DNA of 64,000 nucleotides from Chloranthus sessilifolius (GCA_021018995.1 CM037593.1:39879810-39943809), one strand, 5' to 3'; positions 33,813 to 45,364 are shown, counted from the first letter of the stretch. Translations and numbers: made by a program. The notes: generated by a model not told the origin, from the sequence alone.

Positions 33813-34334
33813 ACCCTTAAGAGGAGTCTAGATTGCAACGTTAATTTGGATCCTTTTACCTTGTTGATGTGTTGGTAGCCTTCAAAAGGATTCCTGCAGA
33901 ATTAGTCCCAGATCTGAGTTGCATAGCTAATTTACTCATAGTTGCTTACTTCTCATAATTTTATCTTTATTTGCCACACAACCATCATCACCCTTCTTTA
34001 AACCCTTTTTATAGTTTAGGACTGTACTTTGTGTTTTTAGTAGATTAGTTATGACACTTAAACTCCCTTTTTAGGATTGCCAGATTTGTAGCCAAATCTG
34101 GAGGGCCTACTAAAATAACCCTTTGGGATTAAAGATCAATCATCCCTGTGGGACAAACTCTTACTTAGTCAAAACTTGCTACAACAGCCCTGGATCTTGC
34201 AGGACTGTGTGTATTTTAGACTTGTTGTTTTGTATTTTTCAATCCACCTTTGATTTATTTTTACTAACACATTCTTACCACTGTTTTCAAATAAGGTTAA
34301 CAGCAAGCATCTGAAATATAATCTAACAAGTTTT

Positions 34335-34352
34335 TGGCGCCGCTGCCGGTGA
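34335..34352 (+). other. Primer binding site (tRNA-Asp type) of RT-6
   Basis: TGGCGCCGCTGCCGGTGA, separated from the LTR by AGTTTT. It is the best-preserved primer site on the plus strand, with one mismatch to the tRNA-Asp acceptor end (CGCTGCC for CGTTGCC). About 300 bases of leader follow with no ORF. Confidence 0.88.
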
Positions 34353-34653
34353 TCTTTGATCTATTAGTAGACCTGATTTTTTACTTTTTGTTTACTAAAT
34401 TCATTTGTAGCTATGCCTTTAATTGAATAAAAGTACTACCAATTTTTGTTGGAATTTTTGTAGATTTGGACAGTAGCAGAAGGGAAAATCTAGAGCTACA
34501 GCTGGAGTTTAGCTAGCGTTTGTTTGCATTTCTTTTACCCTAAAACTCAGTTCCATTTTTATTGAATTCTTTGACAGTAGTTTAGTTGTAAATTTTGTTT
34601 GCAAATTTTTTAAGTGTGCTGTGAGTGTTTTCTTTACCTGCTGTTCTGTGTGT

Positions 34654-36300
34654 ATGCTTGGTAGAAGGTCCCTTAACCCTGAATTAGAACCTCCAAATCC
34701 TAAGGTTGAAATGGTCCTTAGACTAAGAAACACCAGACCATCCCCTGTTATTGAAACTGTGTCAGCTGTGATGGCTGAAAGGTAGAGGACACTGAAGAAA
34801 TATAATGCACCTGGGGCATATACATTCCCCTTCTGCATTCAATTTCCTTCAGTTGAGGGAAATTATGAGATTAAGTCCTCCACCATTAACATGCTGCCAT
34901 CTTTCCATGGGCTTAGTAAGGATGATCCTTACAAGCACATCAATGAGTTCTTGACACTTTGCACCACATTTAACATTGCTGGCTTGGGACTGGAAGCCAC
35001 CAAACTTAGGCTTTTTCCTTTTTCCCTAAAGGATAAAGCAAGCACTTGGCTCTCCAGGCTCTCAGCCAACAACATATAGACATGGAATGATCTCCAATGC
35101 CAATTTCTCACAAAATCTTCCCTATGAATAAACCTAGTCAAATGAGGTCGAGCATACTTCATTTACTCAATCCTCAACTTAAGATTTTCATGGAGCATGG
35201 GAAAGGTTTCAAGAAATTTTAAAACAATGTCCCCACCACCAAATTCTACAGTGGCAGCTTGTACAAGTCTTCTACCAAGGAATTGATCCCAAAAGTAGGG
35301 ACATGGTGGATGCCTCTTATGGGGGTACTTACCTCCACAAGACAGCTGACGAGGCATGAGAATTTTTTGATATTATAACTAAGAATTCCATGTAGCAGGA
35401 GTCACTGTCCCGCAATGACAGCCAGACCTCAGCTAGAATGGTGAAAGAATCCACCTCTAGAGGTGGCATGTATGAGGTCAAGGTGTAGAGTGAATTAGAA
35501 GGGAAGGTGGACAACCTGAGCTTAAAATTTAATAAATTGATGAATGCGATGTAGCCTAGATTGGTTGCCCAAGTGGAAGAGGCCTGTCTGATATGCCAAT
35601 CTCCCACACATTTACTTCAAGAATGTCCATCAGCCAACTAGTTCCCTAAATTGGTTATGGAACATGCCAATGCTGCCCAGGCATATGGGCAGCAACCTGC
35701 TGGGTACACCTGGAGAAACCACCCCAATCTGAGGTGGAGACAAGACACATCAGCAGCCTCAGCGACAATAATTGGCAGTACCATACAGAGTACAACACCA
35801 ATTCAACCAAGGATATGCACCTAGACAGAATTTTCACCTGCCTGCCCCACAGCCAAATCAGTTGGTTTTGCCCCCATCACAGCCCAGATCCTCTTCTTTT
35901 AAAGAGAAAATACTGGTATCAATGTAAAATCTGGGAAAGCTGGCACAAACTGTGAACTCTCACAGGCAAAGCATTAAAAAAATAGAGGACCATCTGAGTC
36001 AAATCTATAATGCATTGAGCAAGAGAGAGGAGGGCAGATTGCCTAGTCAACCCTTGGCCAACCCTAAAGGGTAGTACATGATAAAAGAAGGCTCCTCTAC
36101 TCATGAGGAGACTAATACAATCACTCCCCTGAGTGGCAGGGTGGTTGACAATCAAGTGGGCAGGGCAGTTGAGGAGAGACCATGGAGAATGAAAAAGAAT
36201 AAAATATGAGTGTAGAAGAAGATTTGAATTCATCCCCTGCTGTGGAGCAGCAGGGACAAAATAAGGGAGCTGATATTGAGTCCCAACATGAAGAAATAAA
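34654..36300 (+). pseudogene. gag of RT-6
   Basis: The start MLGRRSLNPELEPPNPKVEM fits the other copies. The frame is open to a stop at 34783, then continues YNAPGAYTFPFCIQFP, NYEIKSSTINMLPSFHGLSK, FPFSLKDKASTWLSRL. After more stops come CPHHQILQWQLVQVFYQGID and the knuckle CLICQSPTHLLQEC, an intact CX2CX4HX4C. A Gln/Pro-rich part (QPAGYTWRNHPNLRWRQD) and QSIKKIEDHLSQIYNALSKR follow. A 1-base loss lies near 35110. Confidence 0.8.
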
Positions 36301-36721
36301 TGAAGAAAAAAGGAAAAAATAAAAATTTGACCATGATGTAGCTAGGTATGCAGCTGTGGTACTAGCAGTACCTTAGCTGCCATTTCCTCATGCACTTGAT
36401 GGACCTTACCCTTTTGGCATAGGGAATGCTCAAATGGAGGAAATGATGGAGACCTTCAAGCAAGTCAAGATAAATTTATCCTTCCTTGATGCTATTAAGC
36501 AAGTCCCTGCCTATGCTAAATTCTTGAAGGACCTTTGTACTCAAAAGAGGAAAGCAGGAGTCCATTTATCTAAGAAGGTTTTTGTAACTGAAAAAGTAAA
36601 TTCTGTGCTTTTAATTGCCACACCCAAAAAATTGCAAGACCCAGAGGTACTTACTATCCCCTGTGTTATTGGTGACCACACCATTGGTAGGGCTCTTTTA
36701 GACCTAGGAGCCAGTGTGAAC
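36301..36721 (+). pseudogene. Aspartic protease of RT-6, 5' part
   Basis: The linker TFKQVKINLSFLDAIKQVPA and CTQKRKAGVHLSKKVFVTEK leads to VIGDHTIGRALLDLGASVN, where the sequence is cut by RT-7 two codons after the catalytic DLGAS. The open frame (from 36434) runs a few residues into the RT-7 LTR and stops. Confidence 0.85.
36717..36721. repeat. Target site duplication TGAAC, left copy (RT-7)
   Basis: TGAAC directly precedes the RT-7 left end. The same five bases follow the right end at 49693-49697. Five bases is the usual duplication for Ty3-type integrase. Confidence 0.9.
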
Positions 36722-37255
36722 TATTATCGTGTGCCAGTGCTGGTTTAATATTTAAGGGAGGATGAGATGGTAAAAATCATATTACAAAGGTAGATTGAAA
36801 TGGCTATGAAAACAGCAACCTAAGGTACACACACAGCCTGCAAGATATAGGGCTATTGTAGCAAGTTTTGATAATTAAGAGTTTGTCCCACAGAGAAATT
36901 GATCAAGAACCTAAAAATGGGCTATAATAGTAGGCCTCCAGATCTGGATACAGATCTGACAATCCTAAAGAAAGGGAGTTGGGTGTCACAACTACACTAA
37001 ATTAATAATAAAAGAAGAAAAATAAAGTGCAGTCGTATCCTAAAGAAAGGGTTAAGAAGAAGATGGTAATGCTGTGTGCCAGGAAGAAAAAAAATAAAAT
37101 AATGGGAAGTAAGCAGGTTAAGCTAAAGTTAATTCAATAATGTAACTCAGATTTAGACTGTCTCTGCAGCAAATCCTTGCTGATGTGCTATCAATAACCT
37201 TAGCAAAGAAGAAGAGTCCAACTTAACCCATGCCATTTGGGCTGCTCTTAGGGCT

Positions 37256-37778
37256 ATACTCTGTCCACTTAAATGGTCACAGACTATCCGATAGAGTCTG
37301 CCAAATCCCATTGATTAAACCAGACAGCTAACCTAATCCAAAGGAGTGGACTGATCCAATAGATTTCATCCAACCAATGAACTAAAATCAGGCCATGAAT
37401 ACCATTGCAGACACTATGTTTGCATGGCTACAAGCTCTCTAGATCTGCTATTGATCTAGCATTGCATTCATAGGAGCAAACAGATTTTGAAAACCAGGTA
37501 GAAACCACAAGGTATCTCAGGCTGAATGAGGACTTAGATTTAGCTGATCATTGCTACAAAAGGCCTGCAATGACTCAGCCCTCCAGTCTGTAATCACTAC
37601 AGAGAAATCAGATCCAACATCTGATATTGGTCAAGTAAAACAGAGGGGAGCTAGTTCCTGCAACAACCTCTCACAAGGCTCTACAAGCTCATGTGCAGAG
37701 GAGAAGAATCCTTCTAAGGTCTGTGGCTTGGACACACCCTAGGGCTATACTCTGTCCACTTAAATGGTCATAGACTAT
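37256..37778 (-). other. Two conserved LTR hairpins in the RT-7 3' LTR
   Basis: Copies lie at 37256-37287 and 37747-37778. In element sense the first has arms ATAGTCTGT/ACAGAGTAT with one G:G mismatch and the CCA-TTTAAG-TGG tip. The second has ATAGTCTAT. The stretch between them contains CTCACAAGG- and GAGGAGAAGAATCC-type sequence shared with RT-8. Confidence 0.6.
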
Positions 37779-38359
37779 CCGAGAGGTCTATCCACACCAC
37801 AAAGGTCTGAGAAAGAATATGTAAATTACTGCTACCACCATGGTCCCAGGGCTACAAGCTCCCCAGATCTACTATAGATCCTGCCTGCTTCCATGGGCCT
37901 TTCAAAAAGCTCAAATCCTAAATGCAAGCTATAGCTTGAACAAAATTACAGACAAATAGGAAAATAACAGATTGAGTGTACAATTAAAGCATATATTTTA
38001 TTGATCAATACTACTTACAATGCAAATCCTCAAGGCAGCAGCCTTGTGACAAGTGCTCATACAAAAATCCCAATGTTTATAAGACCTATTATAAAACCAA
38101 ATAAAACTACACCTAACTGCTTATAGAAGGATTAGCCAGCAAGTGTTGGGATAAGATAGAAGAGAAATGGTAAAAAGACATGATCAAACCCTAACCCTAG
38201 CCTGCTGGAGATATCAGTCGACAGAGGTTGAAGGAAAGATAAGATTTCTATGTTCTAAGTACAGCTTAAATACTTCGTCCACAATGCCTTGGCTCAAAGG
38301 AGAAAAACCCTAATTTTTTCAACAGATGTGGTACTGTTATAACCCTTAGATGCTTTGGG

Positions 38360-38910
38360 TTGTGTGCCTCGAGATTAGTGCCTCGGGATGTGTGCCCTAA
38401 CCTTTGGAATTTCCTAAAAGGTCCCTGGAGTTAAGATTGAGAAGTGGAGAGCCCGAGCTTCGCGGGGCTGGCTTTGCATGTTAATTCTCTCGCGCAGCTT
38501 GTAGTGTCTTTGTGAGGTAGCATTTGGCTTGGAACGTGTCTTCACTCATGCAGATGGATTTCACACAATCTCACAGCTACTCTGTCTTTGGAAAGCATTC
38601 GCACAGTAGAGCTTCAGAACCTCCTCTCGCAAAGTACTCATGCAGTAGGTTTCTACTCTCGATTGGTAAAAGGGTTAAGCTTCTAGGCGCGCGAGAATTG
38701 CGCGAGGACATTTCTGGGCGTCTCTCTCCTCCAGAGCCACGCTAGAACTTTGCGAAAAATGTTTCTAAAGGTTTGAGGCGCGAGATCTTCGAAAGCTCTT
38801 TAGGCACTTGCTCTCAGCTGAACTGCGCGACTGTTATGCGAGGTGACTTTGCTAGTGACTTGAACTTCACAAGGCTGCACCTCGGCTGTGCAAGATAAGG
38901 CATTTGTTCC
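38360..38910 (-). promoter_or_regulatory. CGCG palindrome array in the RT-7 3' LTR
   Basis: It includes GCTTCGCGGGGC, CTCTCGCGCAGC, GGCGCGCGAGAA, TTGCGCGAGGAC, GAGGCGCGAGATC and AACTGCGCGACTG, clustered between the LTR start and the TATA-like box in element sense. Confidence 0.55.
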
Positions 38911-39234
38911 TCTGCTGTGGTGCACATGCTGCTGTTGCAGCTTCCTCCACTCTCATCTATACATCTTTCATCTACTAAACTTCTTTGGTCCATTATGACA
39001 TGCAAAGTAGTCACTATGGTTTGCAACACCATGGTGTTCCATCAGTCTGTGGTTCAACTATCATACTTGGCTTGAATTCTCTCTCTTCTTGGCACCAAAA
39101 GTATGGACTTTGTGTTAAGCTGTAAAATTTATTACTAACTACAAAATACACTAAACAAAGGATTATTAGTCTGCTTCAAGGCCTATCTAAGGCTAGGTTA
39201 AGAGGTGAAAAGTGGTACTTTTCAGTGAATAACA

Positions 39235-39247
39235 CACCCCCAAACCT
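39235..39247 (-). other. Polypurine tract of RT-7
   Basis: In element sense AGGTTTGGGGGTG lies directly before the LTR start TGTTATTC. It is the likely plus-strand primer. RT-8 has the same tract. Confidence 0.8.
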
Positions 39248-41157
39248 AATCTTTGCCAGTCCCTGAGCAAAGGAAAAATTAAAACAACTACTCTAAGAAT
39301 ATAAATGCTACTTTTATAGGGAACACAAATGCATTTAGCTTATGCATGAAGCCTTTTAAACCCCTAGGTGATCCCTAGTGGAGGAGTGAAGTCTCCTGAG
39401 AGTTTTCAGTGAAGGTACCCACAAACTTCTCAATAAAATAATTAACAAAAGTACAAATTGTCAAGCCAACTGTCAGTAAACAGAGCATTAGTTCACCTTT
39501 TATCTAGAGTGTGAGAAATTATAACACATGATATGAACAGACAGTTAATCATCACAACTTTTACATATATGCACATCATTTCTAATTAGTTCACAATAAG
39601 GGAAAAACAACACCTGTATGCCAATACTGAGCAAACCATTAATTCAAAAATTAGGTCCTAGGCCATGCCCAATACATTCAATATCAGACCCAATGCTCAC
39701 CAAGGCAATCTCTCATAAATAACTTTGAGGGTTTTCATTTTCTCACAAGCTCAAGAGCAGTTATAGACCCCAAATGATTCTGTTAGCATGAGCATAGGCA
39801 AAGCTACTAAATTCTGGCATCAATGGCTATTTCTTACCATAGATTGGACAACTCCTCATCTCCACATAACAGCTTATTCAGCTTAGGATCACAAGGTCTT
39901 TAACTGGGTTGTAATGTGGCTTATGGGTGTAGGTTATAAAGAATGGAAGGGTGAAAAGGGATGGAAAATTGAGAAATCAGCAGGTGAAGGAGGTGATTCA
40001 TGACTGCACCTTCTTTTAGTTCAGCACCTTTCATCTTCTTTGAGCTTTTTCAGACTTGAAGTGGCCAGCTTCTCCTCTTACTTATTTTTATTTTTTCCAA
40101 TGAATTTTTCCTCTTGACTCCTCTCTATTCCTTTTCATTATTATTCTTCTTTCTTTTTGATATATTTTTCTTTTTGTTTTTAGTTCTATTTTTCTGAATT
40201 GTCACCTCTTTCCTCATTTGCTACACTACTATCCTCTTTTTGGTGTTTCTTCTCCATCCTCCCAATGTTGACCCTAGCTTGTCCATCTTCAATTCCTTCT
40301 CCTTTACCTTCTGAATTCTCAGAGTGAGGGTAGGTTTGAATCAGGTCTATAAGTTCAGGTACAAGTACTCAGGTGTATTTTAAAGAAAACTAAGATTCAA
40401 GGGGTGTATGCACAAGGGTAGTGGATTAGGGTTTGGTCTGTTTAAGCTCAAACTGTCCAAGAGAAGGCCTTGATCCTTTCCTAAATTTCATGAGTGTTGT
40501 CAGTTGTTTCAACTTGGAGATGCCTAACTTCTAGTGACGGCACTGACTCAGCCAATCCTTAGAGCAAAAAGAATTGCCTTAGTCACTCCTCAAAGAAAGG
40601 AAAAATTTTGTAGGCCCAAATCTCATTAGTTATGATCTTCCATTGAACTTTTAGGCATGTCCTTACCTTTTTCTCTCTTTTATGGTTCACTAAGTACTGA
40701 TATAAGTGAGTTTTCTTGGTGTTCACCTCATGAAAATGTTAGAGTTTAAAAGTTTGTAATGCCTAAAGGTCTGCAAAATTTTTAAATTTCTCATTTGTTA
40801 TGTCTCTTAGATGGACATAGCTCCATCTCTATCTTACTCACTTGATTCTGCTGCACTTAGGTTAACTGCATTATTGGCAAACCTTGCCACACTCCCAAAC
40901 CTATGAGGAGCAGTGTCCTCACTGTTTCTAAGATAAAGGGCATGTGCAGCAGGGTAAAAATAGAGATAAAATAAGAAAATAAAATACAGCAGTAAAGAAA
41001 ACACACAACATAAAAACAAATACACAGAAATAAAGACAGATAGTAAACTAGACAAAACATAACATAAAGAAATTGCATGTATACACAAAAGTTTTACAAT
41101 GTAAGAACTATAAAAAGTTGTTACAAACAGATCCTTACTAAGTATATGTGCACAAAT
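39248..41157 (-). other. 3' spacer of RT-7, non-coding
   Basis: No supported ORF. It is collinear with the RT-8 spacer and in blocks with RT-1 (for example GGAGACTTCACTCCTCCACT, ATGTGGCTTATGGG, GAAAATGTTAGAG). A pyrimidine-rich stretch on the plus strand (about 40080-40280) corresponds to an A/G-rich tract in the element transcript. Confidence 0.6.
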
Positions 41158-44100
41158 TTAATCATCAGAATCTTCTGTTACATCAGGTGGTTCTTGGATT
41201 CCTTTACCCTTTGCTTGCTTCAAAGCAGCAACCTTGGATTGTGGCCTTTGTGAATTAATTTTTCTTGGCCTGGCAGTGCTTTTTCTTTTGGGAGTGGGCT
41301 CTGGCTTTTTAATAGATTCCTTGATTTTAAGTCCAGGTTTGACTTTGGTAGGTTCCTTTGCCTTAGGTATTGTTTCCTTATGAGGTACATTAGGGTTTAA
41401 CTGCTTTGAAATAGCCTCTGCTAACTCCCTATTAGTTTGCTCAGTTAAATTCTTCTGCAAGGCAGCAATGGTTACACCATAGTCATACACTTTGTCCTCA
41501 GGCACTCTTAATTGTGCTTGTAGTTCTTTTATAACATCCTCCTGGCCTTTAGCTCTGTTCTTCTCTTGATTGTATTGGACCATTATTTCTTGCCATCCCT
41601 TCTTGATCTTCTTCTTCTCTAACTTGTGAGATAGCAGTAGGAGTTTGATTTTATCAAGGAAGGGCTGTTGCACTGTGGCTCTCAAGTCAGCCATGCCCTT
41701 AACTACATCTCGCTTTATGTAGGCATTGGATTGCATAGCTCGGACGACGGTGTAGTAAGGAGGCTTGGGATTAAAAGATGCAGGAAGTATGGCCTGATCA
41801 GCAAGGGAAGAAGGGCTTGCCAGCAATGGAGAGGGAATGGATGAAGGCATGGGTGGGGTGGAGGGTAAAGGGTGAGGGACATTAAGGGCAGGCTTAGGTA
41901 GGGGTTATAGTTGAGGTTTAGGGTCTGTTTGGGTGGAGGCATTGGTGTAGGTAATGGGAGAAATTTCTGAGATATGTACAATGGGTGTAGGAGCAAGTGG
42001 GGGAATATGGAGTGATGTAGGGTGAGGTGACTGCTGGGAATGTTGGGTTAGAGTTGATAAGGTCGATTGGATGGATTGTAAAATGGTTTGGATTGAGACA
42101 GGGTTTGGTAGGGTGGAGTGAATGGGATGAAGGTTGGCCTCAACGGATGATTGGGTGTGGGTATTGGCCAACATTTGGGAATGAAGGGAGAGTAGGAGGT
42201 TCAAGATTTGGGGTAATAGGTCAGGTATGGTAGTGGGTGTGGGTTGGATAGGTGGAGTTGGTTGAAAGAAGAAAGTGGGTGTATGAGTGAAAGTAGTGGG
42301 CTGTGGTGGTGTAGGTTCAAATTGGTGGGGTGGTGATGACTGATGTGTAGGGTCAATGTGGGGTGGGTGGGGTGAGTCTGGGAGAGGGGTATACTCATAG
42401 TTGATGTCTCTTAGGATAGAGGACATCATAGTTGAGTATCTTTCTCCAGTAAATGGGTCATGGTCATGGGTTAAGGGCTCAAATGGAATGGATTGGTCTA
42501 AGGGTTCAAATGGGTCAGGTACAAAGGGTGTGGAAGTTTCATTGGGCTGGGAGTGGTGTAGTGGGGAGCTGTGTGGGATTTCAACTATAGGAGGCTCTGG
42601 TTCAGAGGCTTGGGTTGTGACAGGTGGTGGAAGGCCAATGGTTGGGTTTAGTATAGTTGTGGTGTCAGGAATTGGGATGGTTTAGGAAATATAGGTGGGT
42701 TGGGGCTCAGTGGGGGCTTTGGCAACTTTTCTTTTCTTATGGTATGGGGTTTTTACAGGTGGGCTAGGGTGGGCTGGGAAGATAGTCATAGGTGTAGGGA
42801 AAGGTGAGGTAGGTATGGTTGCTAAAGGTGAGGGTAAGGTAGAGGTGGTTGTGATTGTGGCAGGTGTGGAAGTAGAGGGAATGGCTGACCCATCAGAGGG
42901 TGCTGTAGCAGCGATAGTAGTAGCAACAGCTGCTTCTGCCATTGTGGGGGCTGCTTCTCTTTCTGACTCCTCTTTCTTCTTCTCCTCCTTGGCAATCATG
43001 GTGCCACTGATACTCCATTGCTTCTTTCCACACTATTTGGGGGTCAAAGAGTGGGTCTCCTTATCCATCTTAAATGGGTATTTGCCAAGCTTCAGCAAGG
43101 CTGTAATAAGCCTGCAGTAGGGAAGGAAATGGGGTTTCTTCTTGGTCTTCTCCTTCTTGTGGATGTCCTTCATCCCTTCAAAAATTAACTTGGCAACATC
43201 CAAGTAGTGATTCTTGTGAAATGTGAAGAGGGCATCAGCTACGGGGGACCTCCTCTCCTGCTCATGACTAGAGCAATAAATATTCTTTCTCAACACTCCA
43301 TCCATGAATCTGAGGTTTGGGTGTAGATCCCTCTTCCTGATTGAGTCTCCTGAGGCTGTGACTCCTCCAGTAGTGGTTCTTGTGAAATGAGAAGAGGGCA
43401 TCAGCTATGGGGGACCTCCTCTCCTGCTCATGACCAGAGCAATAAATATTCTTTCTCAACACTCCATCCATGAATCTGAGGTTTGGGTGCAGATCCCTCT
43501 TCCTGATTGAGTCTCTTGAGGCTGTGACTCCTCCAGTTAACTCCTAGCAATCTCAGAGATGGTGGCTGTCAATGGGAGCGCCAAGCCACAATCAAGGTTG
43601 TACTTGGTAGGTATCCCAAGTAATTTAGCAATGGTTGCCTGATTGAACATCTCAAATTTATCAATCAACACCAGCAGTGCTGGGTACCCATCATCCCCAA
43701 TTTTAAATATGATATTTTGGTAAAATGGTTGCTCTAGTCTAGGGAAGACTAGTTACAATGGGGGCCTCAACAAGGGTAGCAGTGTTGCCTTGGTTAGGTA
43801 TTCAATGGTGGCAGAGGTCTCAAGCAGCTCCTCAAAATAAACTTTATCAAATATTGTCTCAGCCTCCAGTTTGATTGCTGTCACTAACTCAGAAGGGGTA
43901 TTCAGTATTCTCTCCCTCTTCAATCTCAGGGACCTTAGGGGCCTCTTGGGCCACAACTTTGCCCTTTTTTTGCTTCTTCTTGGGTTTTTCAGGGATCTTG
44001 GCTGGGGGGAGCTCTCTGGCCCTCTTCTTTGGGGCAGGTTTCTTTTTGGCCTATGGAATTTGGGGCTCAACATCAGGTGGAGACACCTCAGAGATTTCCA

Positions 44101-44212
44101 ACGTGGAGGCCTCAGCAATCCTTATAGATTTTCTAGTGGCCACATGGCTGCCATCTGCAGAAGGGTTCAGCATAGCAGTTAAGGTGTCTGTGAATTTTAA
44201 ACCCGTGGCCAT
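41158..44212 (-). pseudogene. env-like ORF of RT-7
   Basis: It starts MATGLKFTDTLTAMLNPSAD (the ATG is supported by RT-8 MATGSKFTDTLAALVTPTAS) and ends VTEDSDD. Order: basic segment with KKKPAPKKRARELPPAKIPE; acidic stretch; ETIFDKVYFEELLETSATIE and YLTKATLLPLLRPPL; the conserved SGDSIRKRDLHPNLRFMDG, LRKNIYCSSHEQERRSPVAD, LPYCRLITALLKLG; Thr/Pro-rich middle; and a charged helical part (IKRDVVKGMADL to LRVPEDKVYDYGVT) with heptad-like hydrophobics. A tail rich in Lys/Pro closes it. A 166-bp tandem duplication and a stop near 44055 break it. The last 230 codons (41850-41158) are open. There is no signal peptide or membrane helix. Confidence 0.75.
43204..43535 (-). repeat. 166-bp tandem duplication in the RT-7 env-like ORF
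   Basis: Units 43204-43369 and 43370-43535 are nearly identical (a few substitutions) and encode the SGDSIRKRDLHP/LRKNIYCS block twice. As 166 is not a multiple of three, the duplication shifts the frame. Confidence 0.88.
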
Positions 44213-45364
44213 GGGTGCTCAATTTGTCCAAAATAGGGTTTTAAACTCTCAGAATATGCAATGCACACTTGGTAAACATAGAAGCACTGAACTTTTTCCT
44301 TCTTCTCTCTAATTTACTTAATCAATCAAAGCACAGACAGAGAGATGGAGATCTTATCAATTGAAACTAGGGTTCCACCAAAAATGTCGCTCAACGGTTC
44401 AAATACCCCCAAACCTTGTTCAAAATGACCAGGAGTTGCTGGGGAACAGAATGGTGGGAGGAAAATGCTTGAGGTGGAGAGGCTTAAGATGTAGAGAAGA
44501 AAGAAGAAAAAGGGAGCTCGATTTGGGTGCGACAGAAGTTAGGGCAAAGAGATGAAATGAAGAAAATGAATGATTTTGTAGGGTTTATAGGGCTGAACCC
44601 GTGCCTTGCACACCTGGAAACAGGTGCCCTCGAGGCACATTTCTCGCACAGTTTACACTCAGTCCCGCGAGGAGTTCTGTCTCGCAGAAGAACAATGCTT
44701 CTCAGTGCATTTTGTGGAGCTCAAACTGGACCCTGGTGCGTGAGACCTTTTTCATATTTCAAAATTTTACCTCACGAGGTTCTCACGAAGAACAAAACAC
44801 ATGACATAATTTTTCATGTATTTTGGTTTTGCGGAGTAGAAGGACCCTCACGAGGCTCTTTTGCTTCCATTCTTCATATGTTTTAGCTCGCGAGAAAGCC
44901 AAGAATGGACTCGCGAAGTTGATTTAGGCCTTTTATCCTAGTGAGACAGCAGTTCTCACCCTTTGATCTTTTCTCTAAATGCTGCACATTGGCCAGTGCA
45001 TCCATATTGTTATGCACCCAACCATTGTGCATCAGCGTCAACCCTTTCACATATATTCCATTTCATCATCACAATTATGTGCCTATTATCAACAACTGTT
45101 CATCAAAATTGTAGAATTATAAAGATGGTTTTTCAGATCAAATTCATGCCATATATCATGAGGGCACCTCAACCATACATCAACAGACATCCACAGCAAA
45201 TTCAGATGACAAATATGCACATGTATTCAAAACAAAATTCAAAATAGACATAGCAATGCACACAAATCAACATCACACTAACAATAATAACTGACAGATT
45301 TCTAAGCAACACAAATCAAGACAAAATTTTCAAACATATGGTACACATATTATAAAGCTTTGGA
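44213..45364 (-). promoter_or_regulatory. Pre-env spacer of RT-7 with CGCG palindrome array
   Basis: In element sense a non-coding stretch from the deleted pol end (45364) is followed by CGCG motifs at 44945-44595 (TTCGCGAGTCC, TTCTCGCGAGC, GCCTCGTGAGG, CCTCGCGGGAC, GCCTCGAGGGC). Then comes CCCTATAAACCCTA (44592-44579), a TATA box overlapping a telo-box, about 370 bases before the env-like ATG. This is the same kit as the LTR promoter. Confidence 0.55.

Larger units (their letters stand above)
31669..34328 (+). repeat. 5' LTR of RT-6 (family II)
   Basis: It starts TGTCAAGTATTGAAATATAC and ends AATCTAACA (2660 bp, the longest LTR here). It is longer than RT-5 because the hairpin block is triplicated (33300-33820) with surrounding repeats of TCTTATGGATGCATG-like text. 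It is next to the primer site, so it is the 5' LTR. Confidence 0.85.
36722..39234 (-). repeat. 3' LTR of RT-7
   Basis: The LTR is 2513 bp. In element sense it starts TGTTATTCACTGAAAAGTAC and ends CACGATAATA (the terminal CA has become TA). It matches the right LTR along its length. In the first about 235 bases from the left I count about 20 differences, mostly C/T and G/A changes, so the insertion is old. It contains a CGCG array, a TATTTAAG TATA-like box (about 38265-38272), a telo-box (38186-38200) and two hairpins. Confidence 0.9.

Noticed and set aside
31669-34328. Reading this LTR as the 3' LTR of RT-5
   Set aside because: It is followed by a primer site and gag, starts differently from the RT-5 LTR (TGTCAAG versus TGTTAATAA), is about 680 bases longer, and RT-5 lacks its env-like ORF before it.
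34335-34352. Possible tRNA gene fragment
   Set aside because: Only the acceptor-end complement is present, at a fixed distance from an LTR; it is a primer binding site.
37551-37742. ORFs of about 60-63 codons repeated in family II LTRs (also 48012-48203, 53636-53824)
   Set aside because: They recur because LTRs are homologous. They lie antisense to the element, have no start context or conservation beyond nucleotide level, and overlap the hairpin block.
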